A stretch of DNA of 64,000 nt from Proteles cristata cristata (lineage: Eukaryota; Chordata; Mammalia; Carnivora; Hyaenidae), in NCBI GenBank assembly GCA_017311185.1, contig JAESUZ010001057.1, positions 310,001 to 374,000 of the forward strand, given 5' to 3'. Under the pieces are notes generated by a model. It did not search any database. It was not told the DNA's origin and was given only the letters and a program-made list of their open reading frames with translations. This document shows, piece after piece, positions 11,836-24,055 of the stretch; positions within the stretch are counted from its first letter, which is position 1; each line of letters begins with the position of its first letter. The position numbers and the translations under genes were made by a program.

Positions 11836-13871
11836 CAATTACAATCACAAAGAGAGGCAAAGTGATTTACCAGTAGTAAACCCAACACCCACAGCAGGGC
11901 CAGGTTGGAAGCTACCCTTCCTCAACACCTGGTGTGATCCTCACCAGCTAGAGCCCACTGACTTGTCACTAACCAGAAAAATGATTTGGTGCTCTTCAGA
12001 GAAAAGTCCCGTGTACTCTTAACAATAACAGCACCCCACAGAGAAATAGCCCCTAATCTCTAGCCCCTAATCCTGACCTTGACATGGGCATCATTTTAGG
12101 GCTTCTGATACTTTGTACAACCATTACTGCTAAAGATTTGCAGCCTTGAGAGAAAGCCACAGAAACAATGGGACAAATGGAAAAGGTGCTATTCTCATCA
12201 ATCAGGGTGAAGGTCTGAAAACCAAAATTTGATTATTTTGTCTCTGCTTGAGTCTCGCTTGAACTCTGTGTTCCTGGAAATTAAATTCACACTTAGGTGG
12301 ACTTCAGAGAGCTATTCTTTCCTTTCCATTTAGCAGCCGCTGGATGTGTTTCTTGCCCTAAAAAACTGCCCAGGAAGCCCCAACAAAATGTAGCTGTAAT
12401 TAAAGGTGCAAATGAGCACAGAGGGATACCCAGGGAACCAAGGAGTAAATATCTCATACCCTCTAACACAAAGCAGAGGTGTCCTCAAACATTCTCACTC
12501 AGAAAATACAAAATCGCTCTTAATACAAGGCATTCGCTCAATTACTTTATTTGGAACAAGTAATAAATTACTTTATTCAGAATTTTATTTGAAGGCACAG
12601 TGACCTGAAAATACCTCAATCAATGTTACTTTGGGCTTCTTGAAAAAGTCATCTGATGGAATAAGTGAAAAAGAAGGCAACAGTATCACTCCTCATTCCT
12701 GCCCCTAAGAAACCAGAATTTCAGGGGCCATGTCATGCAGGAGTTGGAGGGGAAAAAAAGCACCATGTCTCATTCACATTGCTTAGAAGTCATGGTGATG
12801 GGCTCTGAAAAACTGGATGAGAAGATTCCAAACTGTTTCCCCAACAAAAACAGTTGCAGATGTCAAAGAGGTATGAGCAAAACTGCTTCAGAATTTTTAA
12901 GTAAAAAAAAAAAGGTTTTTCTAAATTAACATACTAGTCACTGGAATTAGGAAATTTTACTAAGGCATCAAGATACAATAAATACCAAAGTAAGGTGTCA
13001 GATCAAGATGCATATTTTTCAAAGTTATGGTTAAATGGTTATAATACTTGAACCCTCACCCACCTGGAGGGTATACAAGAATAGACAGAGAGCTGTGGGT
13101 GGGCACCAAGTTCTACCCACTCAGAAGAGAAGGGAGGGGGTTGCCCATCTTTCCCCACGCCTAGTAAGTAAGGGAGGTTCAACAAGCCCATGCAGACAGC
13201 TTTGACGTGTGTCCTCTGCAATTGGGGCTTACAGAGAATTAATGACTGGTTCCTCTCTGAAAAACGAAAAGGGCCAGAGACAGGCTGATGAGCTGCTCAA
13301 AGAAAAAGCTACAGGGGACAGCCTGCACTCCCAGAATTCATCAGGACCAAAGGTGTACATGTGTTCCTTGTACGAGATGCGGGCCAAGGAAATGAAAGCA
13401 ATGGCCTGGAGTCATATCGGTTGTCCAAGAGGGTCACCTGCAGAGGCAAATAGCCCTCAACAGCGAGAAGCTGGAGGTCCAGAAGCATCCAAGGAATGAA
13501 GGACAGAGTAAGCTACTAACTATGAATATGGGAGGGCACCTCCCCATCAAGGAACAAGTGACAGTCCAGAGTATGAACCCACTTACACCAGGATCCATCG
13601 TTATGGCTTTTTCTGGCCCTCCTACATCTCCCTCTTCCACCCCTGCATCAACCAAGTCCCACCTCAGTACCAATCCTGGAGGGTCAAGAAACCTTGGCCA
13701 GGAGCTCAGGATGGAAAAGGAAGCCAACCAGACTTCTTGTCCAACTTCAACCTTCTCCCAAGCAATAGGCCCAGACTGGGGAATGTGGGGAGGCGAGAAG
13801 TTTTCATTTTCTATCAAGTTTAGAGCTTTGCCTCTTTCATCAGACTGCACATCTTATGTACTAAATCAAAA
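11836..13871. other. SINE-free intronic stretch with unrecognised frames
   Basis: About 2 kb without a recognised repeat. Frames of 96, 130 and 138 codons occur on both strands around 13209-13914, but none resembles a known family and the last runs into a SINE. Probably noncoding. Confidence 0.55.
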
Positions 13872-14090
13872 GAGGGACACCTGGATGGCTCAGTCGGTTA
13901 AGAGTCCGACTTAGGCTCAGGTCATGATCTCACAGTTCGTGGGTTCGAGCCCCATGTCAGGTTCTGGGCTGACAGCTCAGAGTCTGGAGCCTGTTTCAGA
14001 TTCTGTGTGTGTCTCTCTCTGACACTGTTCCACTCATCCTTTGTCTCTCTCTGTCTCAAAAATAAATAAACTATAAAAAATTTAAAAAAG
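13872..14090 (+). mobile_element. Feliform SINE
   Basis: Complete copy with an A-rich tail. Confidence 0.9.
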
Positions 14091-14610
14091 AAAGTGTTTT
14101 GTGACAAGAATAACCAGAAAAGTTGTGGAGTTGCCCATATGCTTTGACTCAAGAGGGTCATATAGAGAAAACTGAAATAAAAAGGAATAAACCATGGATC
14201 CACAACAATGTGGATGAATCTCCAGGGAAGTAATACTGGATGAAAACACTAATTCCCAAAGTGTTATTATTTTTACATAACCCCAAAGTGTTATATTATT
14301 ATTCCATTTATGTAAAGCTCTTGAAATGACAAAATTACAGAAATGGAGATCAGATTAGTCAAGAAGAGTTGCCAAGAGTTACGAAGAGGGTAGGAGCCAG
14401 AGGAAAGTGGATGTGGTTATGACAAGGTAACAAGAGGAACCCTTACAGTGATGTATCTGGGTTATGTCAATATCCTTGTTGTGATACTGTACCCAGCATA
14501 CACATATACCACACGTGTACTTGCGGGAACCTGGGTAGAGGGTACATGGCACTCCTGTATTATCTTCTAAAACCATACATGAATCTACGATTAGCTTAAA
14601 ATAAAAAAAA

Positions 14611-14772
14611 AAATTTTAAATAGTTTATTGTCAAGTTGATTCCCTTATAACACCCAGTGCTCATCCCCACAAGTGCCCTCCTCCATGCCCATCACCCACT
14701 TCCCCCCACCCCCATCAGTCCTCAGTTTGTTCTCAGCATTCAAGAGTCTCTCATGGTTCGTCTCCCTCCCTA
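14611..14772 (-). mobile_element. L1 3'-end fragment, minus orientation
   Basis: Contains the L1 3' UTR landmark CACCCAGTGCTCATCCCCAC in reverse orientation, preceded by an A/T-rich tail. Severely truncated. Confidence 0.8.
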
Positions 14773-14961
14773 AAATAAAAAAAATTTTAAAGGTGCTGAA
14801 AGCTGTGTAGGCACAAGTGGATGGAACAAGTTGATGACCAGCATGCACTGCACCGATTCACATTCCATCAGCTGAAGGTGCTCTGACTCTTTGGTAAAAC
14901 CCACTGCCTTCAGTTGTGCAACAATCAGGGTTTTCAACCTACTATCTGTTCACTGCCGTGG

Positions 14962-15366
14962 TGTCGTGGTAGTTTATTAGGGCTACCAGAACAAAGGACC
15001 AGAAACAGGATGGCTTAAAGCCACAGAAATGTATTGTCTTGCAGTTAGAAAAGGGAGAAGTCTGAAATCCAGATGTTGGTGGGGCCATGCTCCCTGACAC
15101 CTGGAGGGCATCCCTCACTGCCCCTCTCCCACATCTAGGGACTCTTTGGTGTTCCTTGGCTGGCGGCCATGCAACTCCAAACTCTGCCTTCTTCACACGG
15201 TGTTCTCCAGCACATAGAGTGTCTCTGTCTTCATGTGGCCTTCTTATAAGGACATTAGTCATGTTGGACCCACTCCAGTATGATCTCATCTTAAGCAATG
15301 ACATCTACAACAGCCCTATTTCCAAATAAGTATGGTCACGTTCTGAGGTACCAGAGGCTAGGACTT

Positions 15367-15415
<49 letters not shown>

Positions 15416-15445
15416 GTGGGAAGGGGCACATAATTCAACCCAAAA
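14962..15445 (-). mobile_element. MLT1-like (MaLR) LTR, minus orientation
   Basis: Reverse-oriented relative of the repeat at 2455: starts TAGTTTATTAGGGCTACCAG, contains CTTCTTATAAGGACATTAGTC, and ends near CATAATTCAACCC. A long CT microsatellite (15370-15412) interrupts it near the end. Confidence 0.55.
15370..15412. repeat. (CT)n microsatellite
   Basis: About 21 uninterrupted CT units within an MLT1-like LTR. Confidence 0.95.
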
Positions 15446-16029
15446 CACTTGGCTGAGTGAAAATGCCCTGTTTGTTATTTTCAGACTTATTGAATATTCC
15501 CATCCGTCCACTGAGCTCCCTGGATAGAGAGAAGGAAGGAGTGTTTCCAGAACAGTTGGTAGAAACTCACAGGCCCCACTCTGACCTCACACAGCTAGGA
15601 GCCATCTGTCTCAGTACAAACTGCCAAATCCCACCTGTAGCTCCCTGATGACAGTGTCTCTCAGCCACTCTCCCACAGGCTGGGTCATGCCTGAGCTGCT
15701 TCAAGTAATAATTTTGACTTTGTCTCAGATCCAAAAGTTTTAAAACTAGAGTGACATCCCCATACACATTATGCTGCCTCGTTCAAAATGCTGCCTGTCT
15801 TATTTCATAGACTCACTCTTATCAGGCTATCACTCGTGTCTTTGTGAATTTCCTATCAAGAGACCTGCTGTCCCTCCAAATATCTGGCTTCTCTAAGCAC
15901 CCTCCAGGCCACTGTGTGGCTGAGCCTTGGCTGTGGATAAAATTCATGTTCCCTCCAGAAAGCTCCTAAGCTTCATGCAAATCGAGAGTGGCTATTTAAC
16001 TCTTTGTTCTGTTTAACGGGCCCTAAGCA

Positions 16030-16390
16030 TTTCACTCAGTTAACTAATCAGTACATACGGAGCACTAACTACATGCCACGTACCATTCTAGACGCTAGTG
16101 AATGAAACAGAGTCTCTGTCCTCATGGCTCTGCATACTAATGGAGATGGATAGGACACTAAACAAATGAGATCATTCCTGGGGTTATAACTTCCACAGAG
16201 GAAATAAACAGGATGATGTGATAAAAGTGGAGAGGGGGACTACTTTAGGTAAGCTGACTTGGAGATGGTGACGTATGAGCTGCAGTGTAAACTATGAACA
16301 CAAGCCAGCCAGAGAAAACACCTAGGGAAGGATATTCCAGGGCAGTGAGAACAGCAAAGACAATACCGCACCCTTTGGTAGTATTTAAAG
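16030..16390. mobile_element. Old L2-type repeat, tentative
   Basis: CACTAACTACATGCCACGTACC through ATTCCAGGGCAGTGAGAACA follows the layout of a very common ancient LINE repeat. Confidence 0.4.
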
Positions 16391-16400
16391 TGACATGTTA

Positions 16401-16590
16401 GGGACACCTGGGTGGCTCAGTTGGTTAAGCATCCGACTTTGGCTCAGGTCATGATCTCATGGCTCATGGGTTCGAGCCCCATGTCAGAATTTGTGCTGAC
16501 AACTCAGAGTCTGAAGCCTGTTTCAGAATCTGTGTCTGCCTCCCTCTCTCTCTCTCTCTCTCAAAAATAAATAAACTTAAAATTTTTAAT
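16401..16590 (+). mobile_element. Feliform SINE
   Basis: Short-bodied copy. Perfect 10-base repeats TGACATGTTA at 16391-16400 and 16591-16600. Confidence 0.92.
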
Positions 16591-16600
16591 TGACATGTTA

Positions 16601-19240
16601 AAGAAACTGAAAGATGGTTTGGAAGCTGTGGAGGATAGATATCTCTGCTTTGATCCTCTCCATGTTCTGCCAACTTGCTCTGTGTCTTCTGCCTTTATAT
16701 TATCTGTTTAACCTGACAATGCCCACGTGAGTCTGGCACTTGCATGCCTGGACTTGTGTTAGCGAAGCCCTTGTTCTCCCCTCCATGCCCTGGACTTGGG
16801 TCTGCTGAGGATATGCATTTCACCCCCACAGAAGGATTCTGCTTGGACAGTCCTGACAGCTAGACGCTGGCCATGGTGAATTTGAAGCAGAAAATGTAGA
16901 GCAGCTTATTCCCTCAACCATGGATCTACCAGATGTCTAGGACTTCGTCCACACCCTGAAAGTGACCGGTGAGGGTTGTTCCCAGGACTCACCCATAGCC
17001 TTGCGGCATGACCTTCCCAAGTCCCTCAGAAACAACTCAGGAAAGCAGAAGCCAGTTCATAACCCAGAGACTTGAGCTCATCACCTCCTGGGGGGCCACA
17101 TCTAACAAGGGCAACATTTCCCTCTTCTACCACAGCTAGATTTTTTTCTTGCTACTAGGTTTTTGTATCAGTTAACTACCAATAACGACATGTAAGTAAC
17201 TGTTGATTTTTTTCTGTGAAGATGTTTAACAGAGAGAGACAAAGAATGAGGCTAAATGCTGATTAGGAACAGTTGCCACAGTATTTCCTGGTCCAGTAAA
17301 ATGTCTGGGTTTCTGCCTCTACACACATGGGCTTTGACACTCCATGGCTTTCAGTCTCCTTTATTCTCCTGGACCTGAATACAGCCTTCCACTGCTGACC
17401 GCTTACAAAACCAGACTTACGTCCTGCTCCTGCTCAATTCTCAGAGACCCAGGTTTCACTAACTCTTCCTTCCTGGGCATCAGACTTCCATTGCACCAGG
17501 CCCTGCCTGGCTGGGGGTGTGCTAATGAGCAAGTCACCATCTGTCTGAATCTCTTTACCCAAATGACAGATATGCATGGTGAGAAAAAGACTATATAGAT
17601 ATGCTACATATAGATATATAGTATGGATATAGATATCAGGAGATTTTTATTGTGTGTGACAGGAACCTAGGTCATAGAAGTTTAAGCAAAAAAAAAAAAA
17701 GAGAGAGAGAGAGACTGGGTTTTTTCATTCGTGCAATTGGGAAATACAAGCTCAGCACTTCCAGGGCCTCCCACAGCGCCATGAGGATGGTTTCACTCTC
17801 ATCCTCTCTCCCTCCTCCTCCCCCTCTTCTCTCACCCTCATGTCTTCTTGTCTCTCTGCCCTCAACCCCTCCAAAGCAGACAGTTCCTAGCTTCCTTTAT
17901 CCCTGCTTAACAGCCCCTTTGGAAAAAGAAGGGTTTTCTACCAGCATCTCTAACATCAAGTCCTCTGACCAAGATTGGATCGCATGACCGTCCCTGAACT
18001 AATCAGTGAGGAAAGGAAAATAGGATCCTGGGACCAGCAAGGCCTGGATTAGGTACCCAGCCCTGTCTCCCAGGGTGGGAGGGTCCACTGAGCACTGGGA
18101 TGGATAGTCACATAAGGAACCACATGAAGTACAAAGCGGCAGATATTAGTTTGATTCACTAAATATTCATTCCATCATCTTTCAGCCAGCTGCTACCCTC
18201 TGCTAGAAAGGCTGGAAAGCTAAAAATACTACTTTTCAGACAGCCTTGCAGTCACGGTGCAGGCTTGTGATCTATATTCTGTCCAGAAGATGTTCCCAAG
18301 CAGACATGATTTATGTGAGGTGGTGGCTGGGTGCAGTGATCAGGTTCTTGTAAATATTTAAAAAAAAAAAAAATGCTTTGGTTGTAGATCTGGGCCAGCT
18401 GTGCCTTAGGGTTCTAGAGTCTAATCCCTCTTCATTGGTAGTATATGACAACAGCATCATCATTTCTGCTAGAACCAGTGATATGACTGTGCATATTTCT
18501 TGAGTGTCGCTGGTTCCCAGACTCTCTCATAAATTCTGAAAGCAACCTAATATCCTGTAATAAATTTCTTTCTTCATAAACTGGCTAGTTTGATGTAAAA
18601 GCAAAACACTTTGCCCTGCTGCATAACGCAAAAATGTGCACATCATGCCCCACCATGAGAAAGCAAACACTTGCTCCCTGAGCCCCGTTTCCTTCCCCGA
18701 AGTAAAAACATTAAAAGGCTCAGGATCCACTGTCTAGTTCTGGTCCACAAAACAAATGAAATCTTGAGATTTTCCTGTGTCACTGACTCCTAATAAAAAC
18801 AACTTTACCGATTCACAACTGTATTGACTTCTGCGATGCTGATATTTGAAGCCGTGACATGACACGATACACAATCGTTGAGGTTGTAACACTCATGTAA
18901 GGTAACTACTTTTTTCCCCCACAGCCAACACAGTAACTGTAAACATGGTAATCTTGTGGTTGCTTTCTTTAAAATATCTCTTGTACATTTCAATTGGCAA
19001 CAGTCCTTCTAAAATACCAATGCTTGCAAGTCAGCTTTGCAAGTAAAATGTTTCTCTTTACTGAATGCTTTTCTAGCTGTGTCTTCTTTTGACAATAGGC
19101 TCTGTTGTTTGCAACTAAAATCCCTGACGAATACTGGAAGGGAGGCTCACTCATAGACTTGCACATGTTATAGAGGGAGGGCAGTGCTATGTGGGGAAAG
19201 AAATGTGTTGAGAAAACAAAAAATAGAAAATGTCTCTAAA
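16601..19240. other. SINE-free intronic stretch
   Basis: About 2.6 kb with no feline SINE. A weak old repeat may lie near 18200-18330. Short A and GA runs are at 17690-17715 and 18360-18373. No gene seen. Confidence 0.55.
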
Positions 19241-19462
19241 CTGGGGTGCCTTTGTAGCTCAGTTGGTTACGTGGCTGACTTCACCTCAGTTCATGATCTC
19301 GTAGCTTGTGAGTTTGAGCCCGGCATGGGGCTCTGTACTGACAGCTCAGAGCCTGGAGCCTGCTTCAGATTCTGTGTCTCCCTCTCTCTCTGCCCCTCCC
19401 CTGCTCACACTTTGTCTCTCTGTCTCTCAAAAATAAATAAATGTCAAAAAAATTTTTTTCTA
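19241..19462 (+). mobile_element. Feliform SINE
   Basis: Complete but diverged copy (head reads GCCTTTGTAGCTCAG). Confidence 0.88.
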
Positions 19463-19682
19463 AGTCCCTATACTATTTCATAAGGCTATCATGACTGAAT
19501 GTAACAATGTAGTATATGCTATACACTGCAAAACCCACTGTAAATGTAAGGCAAAAGGAATATGCTTGACTGGTAGTTACCACACTAGCTGATTAAGTCA
19601 AGGGTACCTGCATTGCACAGGAGACACCCATCTCATATTAGCAAAACCTTCTTTGCCTTTCCTCATTAAAGACCCTCTTTCC

Positions 19683-19885
19683 GGGGCGCCTGGGTGGCTC
19701 AGTCGGTTGGGTGTCCGACTTCAGCTCAGGTCATGATCTCACAGCTTGTGGGTTCGAGCCCCATGTTGGGCTCTGTGCTGACAGCTAGCTCAGAGCCTGG
19801 AGCCTGCTTCAGATTCTGTGTCTCCCTCTCTCTCTGACTCTCCCCTGCTCATGCTGTCCCTGTCTCTCAGAAATAATAAATAAAA
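19683..19885 (+). mobile_element. Feliform SINE (first of a nested pair)
   Basis: Directly follows the left target repeat (19667-19682). Its tail received the next SINE. Confidence 0.92.
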
Positions 19886-20155
19886 GGGGCGTCTGGGTGG
19901 CTTCGTCGGTTAAGCGTCCGACTTTCGCTTAGGTCATGATCTCGCGGTTCATGGGTTCGAGCCCCGCATCGGGCTCTGTGCTGACTGCCAGCTCAGAGTC
20001 TGGAGCCTGTTTCAGTCTGTGACTCCCTCTCTCTCTGACCCTCCCCTGCTCACGCTGTCTCTCTCTCTCTCTCTCCTAGAAATAAATAAGAAACTTCAAA
20101 AAAAATTTTTTAAAAAAGAATAAAAAACGTTAAAAAATTAAAAAGAAATGAAAAA
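19886..20155 (+). mobile_element. Feliform SINE, young-type (second of a pair)
   Basis: Ends at the right copy of the 16-base target repeat (20156-20171), so both SINEs lie within one duplicated site. Confidence 0.92.
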
Positions 20156-20439
20156 TAAAGACCCTCTTTCCTAAACTGCACACATGTAGTCTTCCAGGAT
20201 GAGACCATTATTTGTAAATCAACACTGCATACGGAGTCATGGGTCCACGCGATAGGCACTGACTAAGCATCACTGGTGAAACACTTCGCAATCACAGGCC
20301 AGTGACAGGCAGCACCAACAGGACACAGACAGGAAGGGAGTTTAAACTGGACACCTAATTCAGGGTAGCCATCAGCTCTGGAAGATATGTGAGAGAACGG
20401 AATGAGGAGAGGCATCCGAGGAGATTCAAATATATGTGA

Positions 20440-20638
20440 ACATTTTTTTAAATTTGTTTATTCTGAGAGAGAGAGAGGATGCACGCAAAGGGCAGAGGTA
20501 GAAAGAGGAGAGAGAATTCCCAGCAGGCTCTGTGCCGACAGTGTGAGCCCACCCGGGACTTGAACTCACTAATAGTGAGTTGACTGAGCTGAAACCAAGA
20601 GTTGGATGCTTAGTTGACTGAGCCCCCAAGGCGCCCCA
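20440..20638 (-). mobile_element. Feliform SINE, minus
   Basis: Reversed, diverged copy ending GCCCCCAAGGCGCCCC. Confidence 0.85.
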
Positions 20639-20798
20639 GAAATATTTTTTTAATAAAAATCCAAAACTTTTAATAAACCATTGTTAGAAATTTCTTTAAA
20701 GTGCTAAGGTGCCTAGACATTTGTGGATTAATCTGAAAGTTTTTCAGAGTGTCTCAGATTTGATGAAGCAAAATTTCACAGAAAAAACTATTTTCCAG

Positions 20799-21013
20799 GG
20801 CGCCTGGGTGGTGCAGTGGGTTGAGCCTGAGTGGGACCAACTCTTGATCTAGACTCAGGTCATGATCTCACAGTTCATGAGTTCAAATGCCACATCTGGC
20901 TATGCGCTGATGGTGCGGAACCTGCGTGGGATTTTGTCTCTCCTTCTTTCTGCCCTTCCCCTGCCTGTGCTTTCTCTTATTCTCTCTAAATACATATATA
21001 CATACAAACAAAC
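20799..21013 (+). mobile_element. Feliform SINE
   Basis: Diverged copy with a short insertion in the head. Flanks share AAAAACT-TTTCC-AG near 20786 and 21014. Confidence 0.85.
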
Positions 21014-21074
21014 AAAAACTGTTTCCCAGTATTCCTCAGAACTGTGGATACCAATCAAAATATCGCTGGAGTCC

Positions 21075-21180
21075 CAGGCACCTGGCTGATTAATCAGTAG
21101 AGCATGTGACTTTGATCTCTGGTTGTGGGTTCAGCCCCATGCAGTGTATGCAAATTACTTAAAAATAAAATCTTCTAAAT
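21075..21180 (+). mobile_element. Older short-tailed carnivore SINE
   Basis: tRNA-like head (AGTAGAGCATGTGACT) followed directly by ATTACTTAAAAATAAAATCTT, without a CT tract. Confidence 0.8.
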
Positions 21181-21242
21181 ATCCCATTTCACCTGAGACT
21201 GCTTTATCCCCTCTGGGTACCCTCAAAAGACAGGGGCCTTCT

Positions 21243-21460
21243 GGGGTGCCTGGGTGGCTCAGTCAGTTAAGCATCCAACTCTTGGTTTCAGCTTAGGTCA
21301 TGATCTCGCAGTTTCACGCGTTCTAGCCCCACAATGGTCTGTGTGCTGACAGCGCGGAGCCTGCCTGGGATTCTCTCTCTCCCTCTCTCTCTCTCTGCCC
21401 CTCCCCCAACATGTGCTCTTTGTCTCTCAAAATAAATAAACTTTTTTTTAAAAAAAAAGG
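21243..21460 (+). mobile_element. Feliform SINE (first of a pair)
   Basis: Complete copy. AAAAGACAGGG before it (21225) recurs after the second SINE (21682). Confidence 0.9.
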
Positions 21461-21467
21461 GGGGTGA

Positions 21468-21681
21468 GGGCACCTGGGTGGGTCAGTTAAGCATCTGACT
21501 TCAGCTCAAGTCATGATCTCATGGTTCCTAAGTACCAGCACCATGCTGGGCTTGCTGCTGACAGCTCAGAGCCTGGAGCCTGCTTTCGATTCTGTGTCTC
21601 CTCTCTCGGCCCCTCCCCTGGTTCGTGCTCTGTCTCCCTCCTTCTCAAAAAAATAAAATAAACATTAAAAAATTAAAAAAT
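21468..21681 (+). mobile_element. Feliform SINE (second of a pair)
   Basis: Complete copy inserted in the tail of the preceding one. Confidence 0.9.
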
Positions 21682-21798
21682 AAAAGACAGGGAGCCCCTT
21701 TCTCCATACCCAGTGCAAATCTATGTATCATTAATAGTCCAAAATTCTGTCATCAGGTAGTTCTTTCCTAAATAATTGTTTTAAAATATGCTACTATT

Positions 21799-22128
21799 CA
21801 CTGTGGATGGAACTCAAGGGTGTTATGCTAAGTGAAATAAGTCAGTCAGAGAAAGACAGGTACCATATGTTTTCACTCATATGTGGATCAGGAGAAACTT
21901 AACAGAAGACAATGGGGGAGGGTAAGGGGAAAAAAGTTAGTTACAGAAAATGAGGGAGGCAAACCATAAGAGACTCTTAAATAGTGAGAACAAACTGAGG
22001 GTTGATGGGGGTTGGGGGAGAGGGGCACATGGGTGATGGGCATTTAAGAGGGCACTTATTGGGATGAGCACTGGGTGTTATGTGGAAACCAACTTGACAA
22101 TAAACTATATTTAAAAAATAAATAAATA
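21799..22128 (+). mobile_element. 5'-truncated L1 with SINE in its tail
   Basis: The last part of an L1 (GGATGGAACTCAAGGGTGTT to the A-rich tail). Perfect 16-base direct repeats at 21783-21798 and 22377-22392 flank this L1 plus the SINE inserted in its tail. Confidence 0.9.
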
Positions 22129-22376
22129 GGGGCGCCTGGGTGGCTTAGTCGGGTAAACGTCCGACTTTCGCTTAGGTCATGATCTCGCGGTTCGTGGGTT
22201 CAAGCCCCGCGTCGGGCTCTGTGCTGACTGCCAGCTCAGAGCCTGGAGCCTGTTTCAGTCTGTGACTCCCTCTCTCTCTGACCCTCCCCTGCTCACGCTG
22301 TCTCTCTCTCTCTCTCTCCTAGAAATAAATAAAACATTAAAAAAAATTTTAAAAAGAATAAAATAAATAAATAAAT
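22129..22376 (+). mobile_element. Feliform SINE, young-type, in L1 tail
   Basis: Complete copy between the L1 A-tail and the right copy of the L1 target repeat (22377-22392). Confidence 0.92.
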
Positions 22377-22811
22377 AAAATATGCTACTATTAACCCTAA
22401 CTTATTTCAACACAAACATTCGCTTTAAAAAAAAAAAACTATTAGTTTGAACCATATGAAACTACAGTAAAATATGATCAAAGGTCAAAATGATATTGGC
22501 AATATATAAACAGATAAACATCTTCTTAATGTTTTTTAGACTAAACTTTCTTGAGTTCCCTTTCCCTCACTCCACTTACCAACTTATTCTCCTTAATCTT
22601 CCAAGGTATTCCTCCTCTGACCAGATGCCACCACCCCACTTTACCATGACCTAAGTTTTGGTTACATTATCTCCTAGAATCCTGTCTAGCAATCGCTCCA
22701 CCTTCTGCTTTCATTGCGTTCTGCTAATCCTACAACCTCAGATTCTAGCAAAGTGACAGAACTTGGAAGACTGCTATGAAGACCTAGAAGTGCTGAATGA
22801 AATAGAAGACA

Positions 22812-22910
22812 AGCGTGGAGCCTGCTTGGGATTCTCTCTCTCCTTCTGCCTCTCTCCCCTGCTCCCTCTTTCTCTCTCTCTCTAAAATAAACAATTAAGA
22901 AAAAAAATTA
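22812..22910 (+). mobile_element. Headless SINE fragment
   Basis: Only the 3' half (GGAGCCTGCTTGGGATTCTC, CT tract, A tail) is present. Confidence 0.8.
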
Positions 22911-22911
22911 G

Positions 22912-24055
22912 ATAAGTTGGACTTCATCAAAATATAAAACTTTTATTCAAAGGAAACCAAAAATAAAATGAAAGGACAATCCACAGAATAAGACAAAACT
23001 TTTGCAAACCATGTATCAACAAGAACCTAGTGTCCAGAATATACAAAGAACACTTAACAACTCAAGACAAAAAGACAAAAAACCCAACTTACAAATGGGC
23101 AAAAGAGGAGTGCCTGACTCGTACTGTCAAAAGAGGGCATGACTCTTGAGCTCAGGATTGTGAGTTCAAGCCCCACGTTGGGTGTGGAGATGACTTAAAT
23201 AAATAAACCTTTTTTAAAAATGGGCAAAAGATCTTAATGAACATTTCCCCAAAGAAGATATGCAAATGGCCAAAAAGATCATGAAACGATGTGCAACATC
23301 ACTCGTTACTACAAAATGCAAATCAAAACTACAATGAGATACCACTTAATACTCACTAGCATGGCTATAATCAAAAAGGCAATAACAAATGTTGGCAAAG
23401 ATGTGGAAAAATTAGAACTTTCAAACACTGCCAGTGGGAATGTAAAATGATGTAGCCACTTTGGAAAAGGGTCTGGCAATTCCTCAAAGAATAAACTGAG
23501 AATTACCATATGACCCAGAAAGTTCACTCTTGCCATATACCCAAGAGAATTAAAAAGATTATATCCACACAAGAACTACACAAATGTCCAGAGTAGCATT
23601 ATTCATAATAGTCAAGAAGTGAAAACAACCCAAATGTCCATCAATGGAGGAATGGATGAAGAAAAGGTGGTATATCCATAAAAGGGAACACTATTCAGCA
23701 ATAGAAAAGGAATAAAGTATTTACTACAACACAGACAAACCTTGAAAACATGATGCTAAGTAAAAGAAGTCAGATTACAAAGAACATACAGTAGTATGAC
23801 TCCATACTTATGAAATGTCCAGAACAAATCCACCGACACAGAACGTAGACTAGTGGTTGCCTAGGTCTCAGGGTCTTGAGGGAAAACAGAAAGTGACTAC
23901 TGATGGGTACATGATTTCTTTTCGGGGTGATAAAAAATGTTCTGGAATTCAACAGTGGTGATGGCTGCTTAACTCTGTGAATAGACTTAAAATCACTGAA
24001 TTATATACTATAATTGGGTGAATTGCGTAGTACAGAAATCTTATCTCAATAAAAC
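22912..24055 (+). mobile_element. Old L1 fragment, interrupted by an older SINE
   Basis: Degraded L1 ORF2 3' region in sense orientation (GTTGGACTTCATCAAAATAT, then GAAAAGGGTCTGGCAATTCC). It is split at 23107-23219 by a short-tailed SINE. The open frames across it are antisense shadows. Confidence 0.75.
23107..23219 (+). mobile_element. Older short-tailed carnivore SINE
   Basis: Head and short tail (GGTGTGGAGATGACTTAAATAA) inserted in an old L1. Confidence 0.75.

Noticed and set aside
13209..13914. Cluster of 96-138 codon frames on both strands in GPR176 intron 1
   Set aside because: No family resemblance, overlapping opposite strands, and the 130-codon frame ends in SINE sequence. More likely chance frames.
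19886..20155. tRNA-like sequences with A- and B-box-like motifs, here and in every SINE
   Set aside because: They are heads of tRNA-derived SINEs with CT tract and A tail, lack a foldable complete cloverleaf with acceptor stem, and are not tRNA genes.
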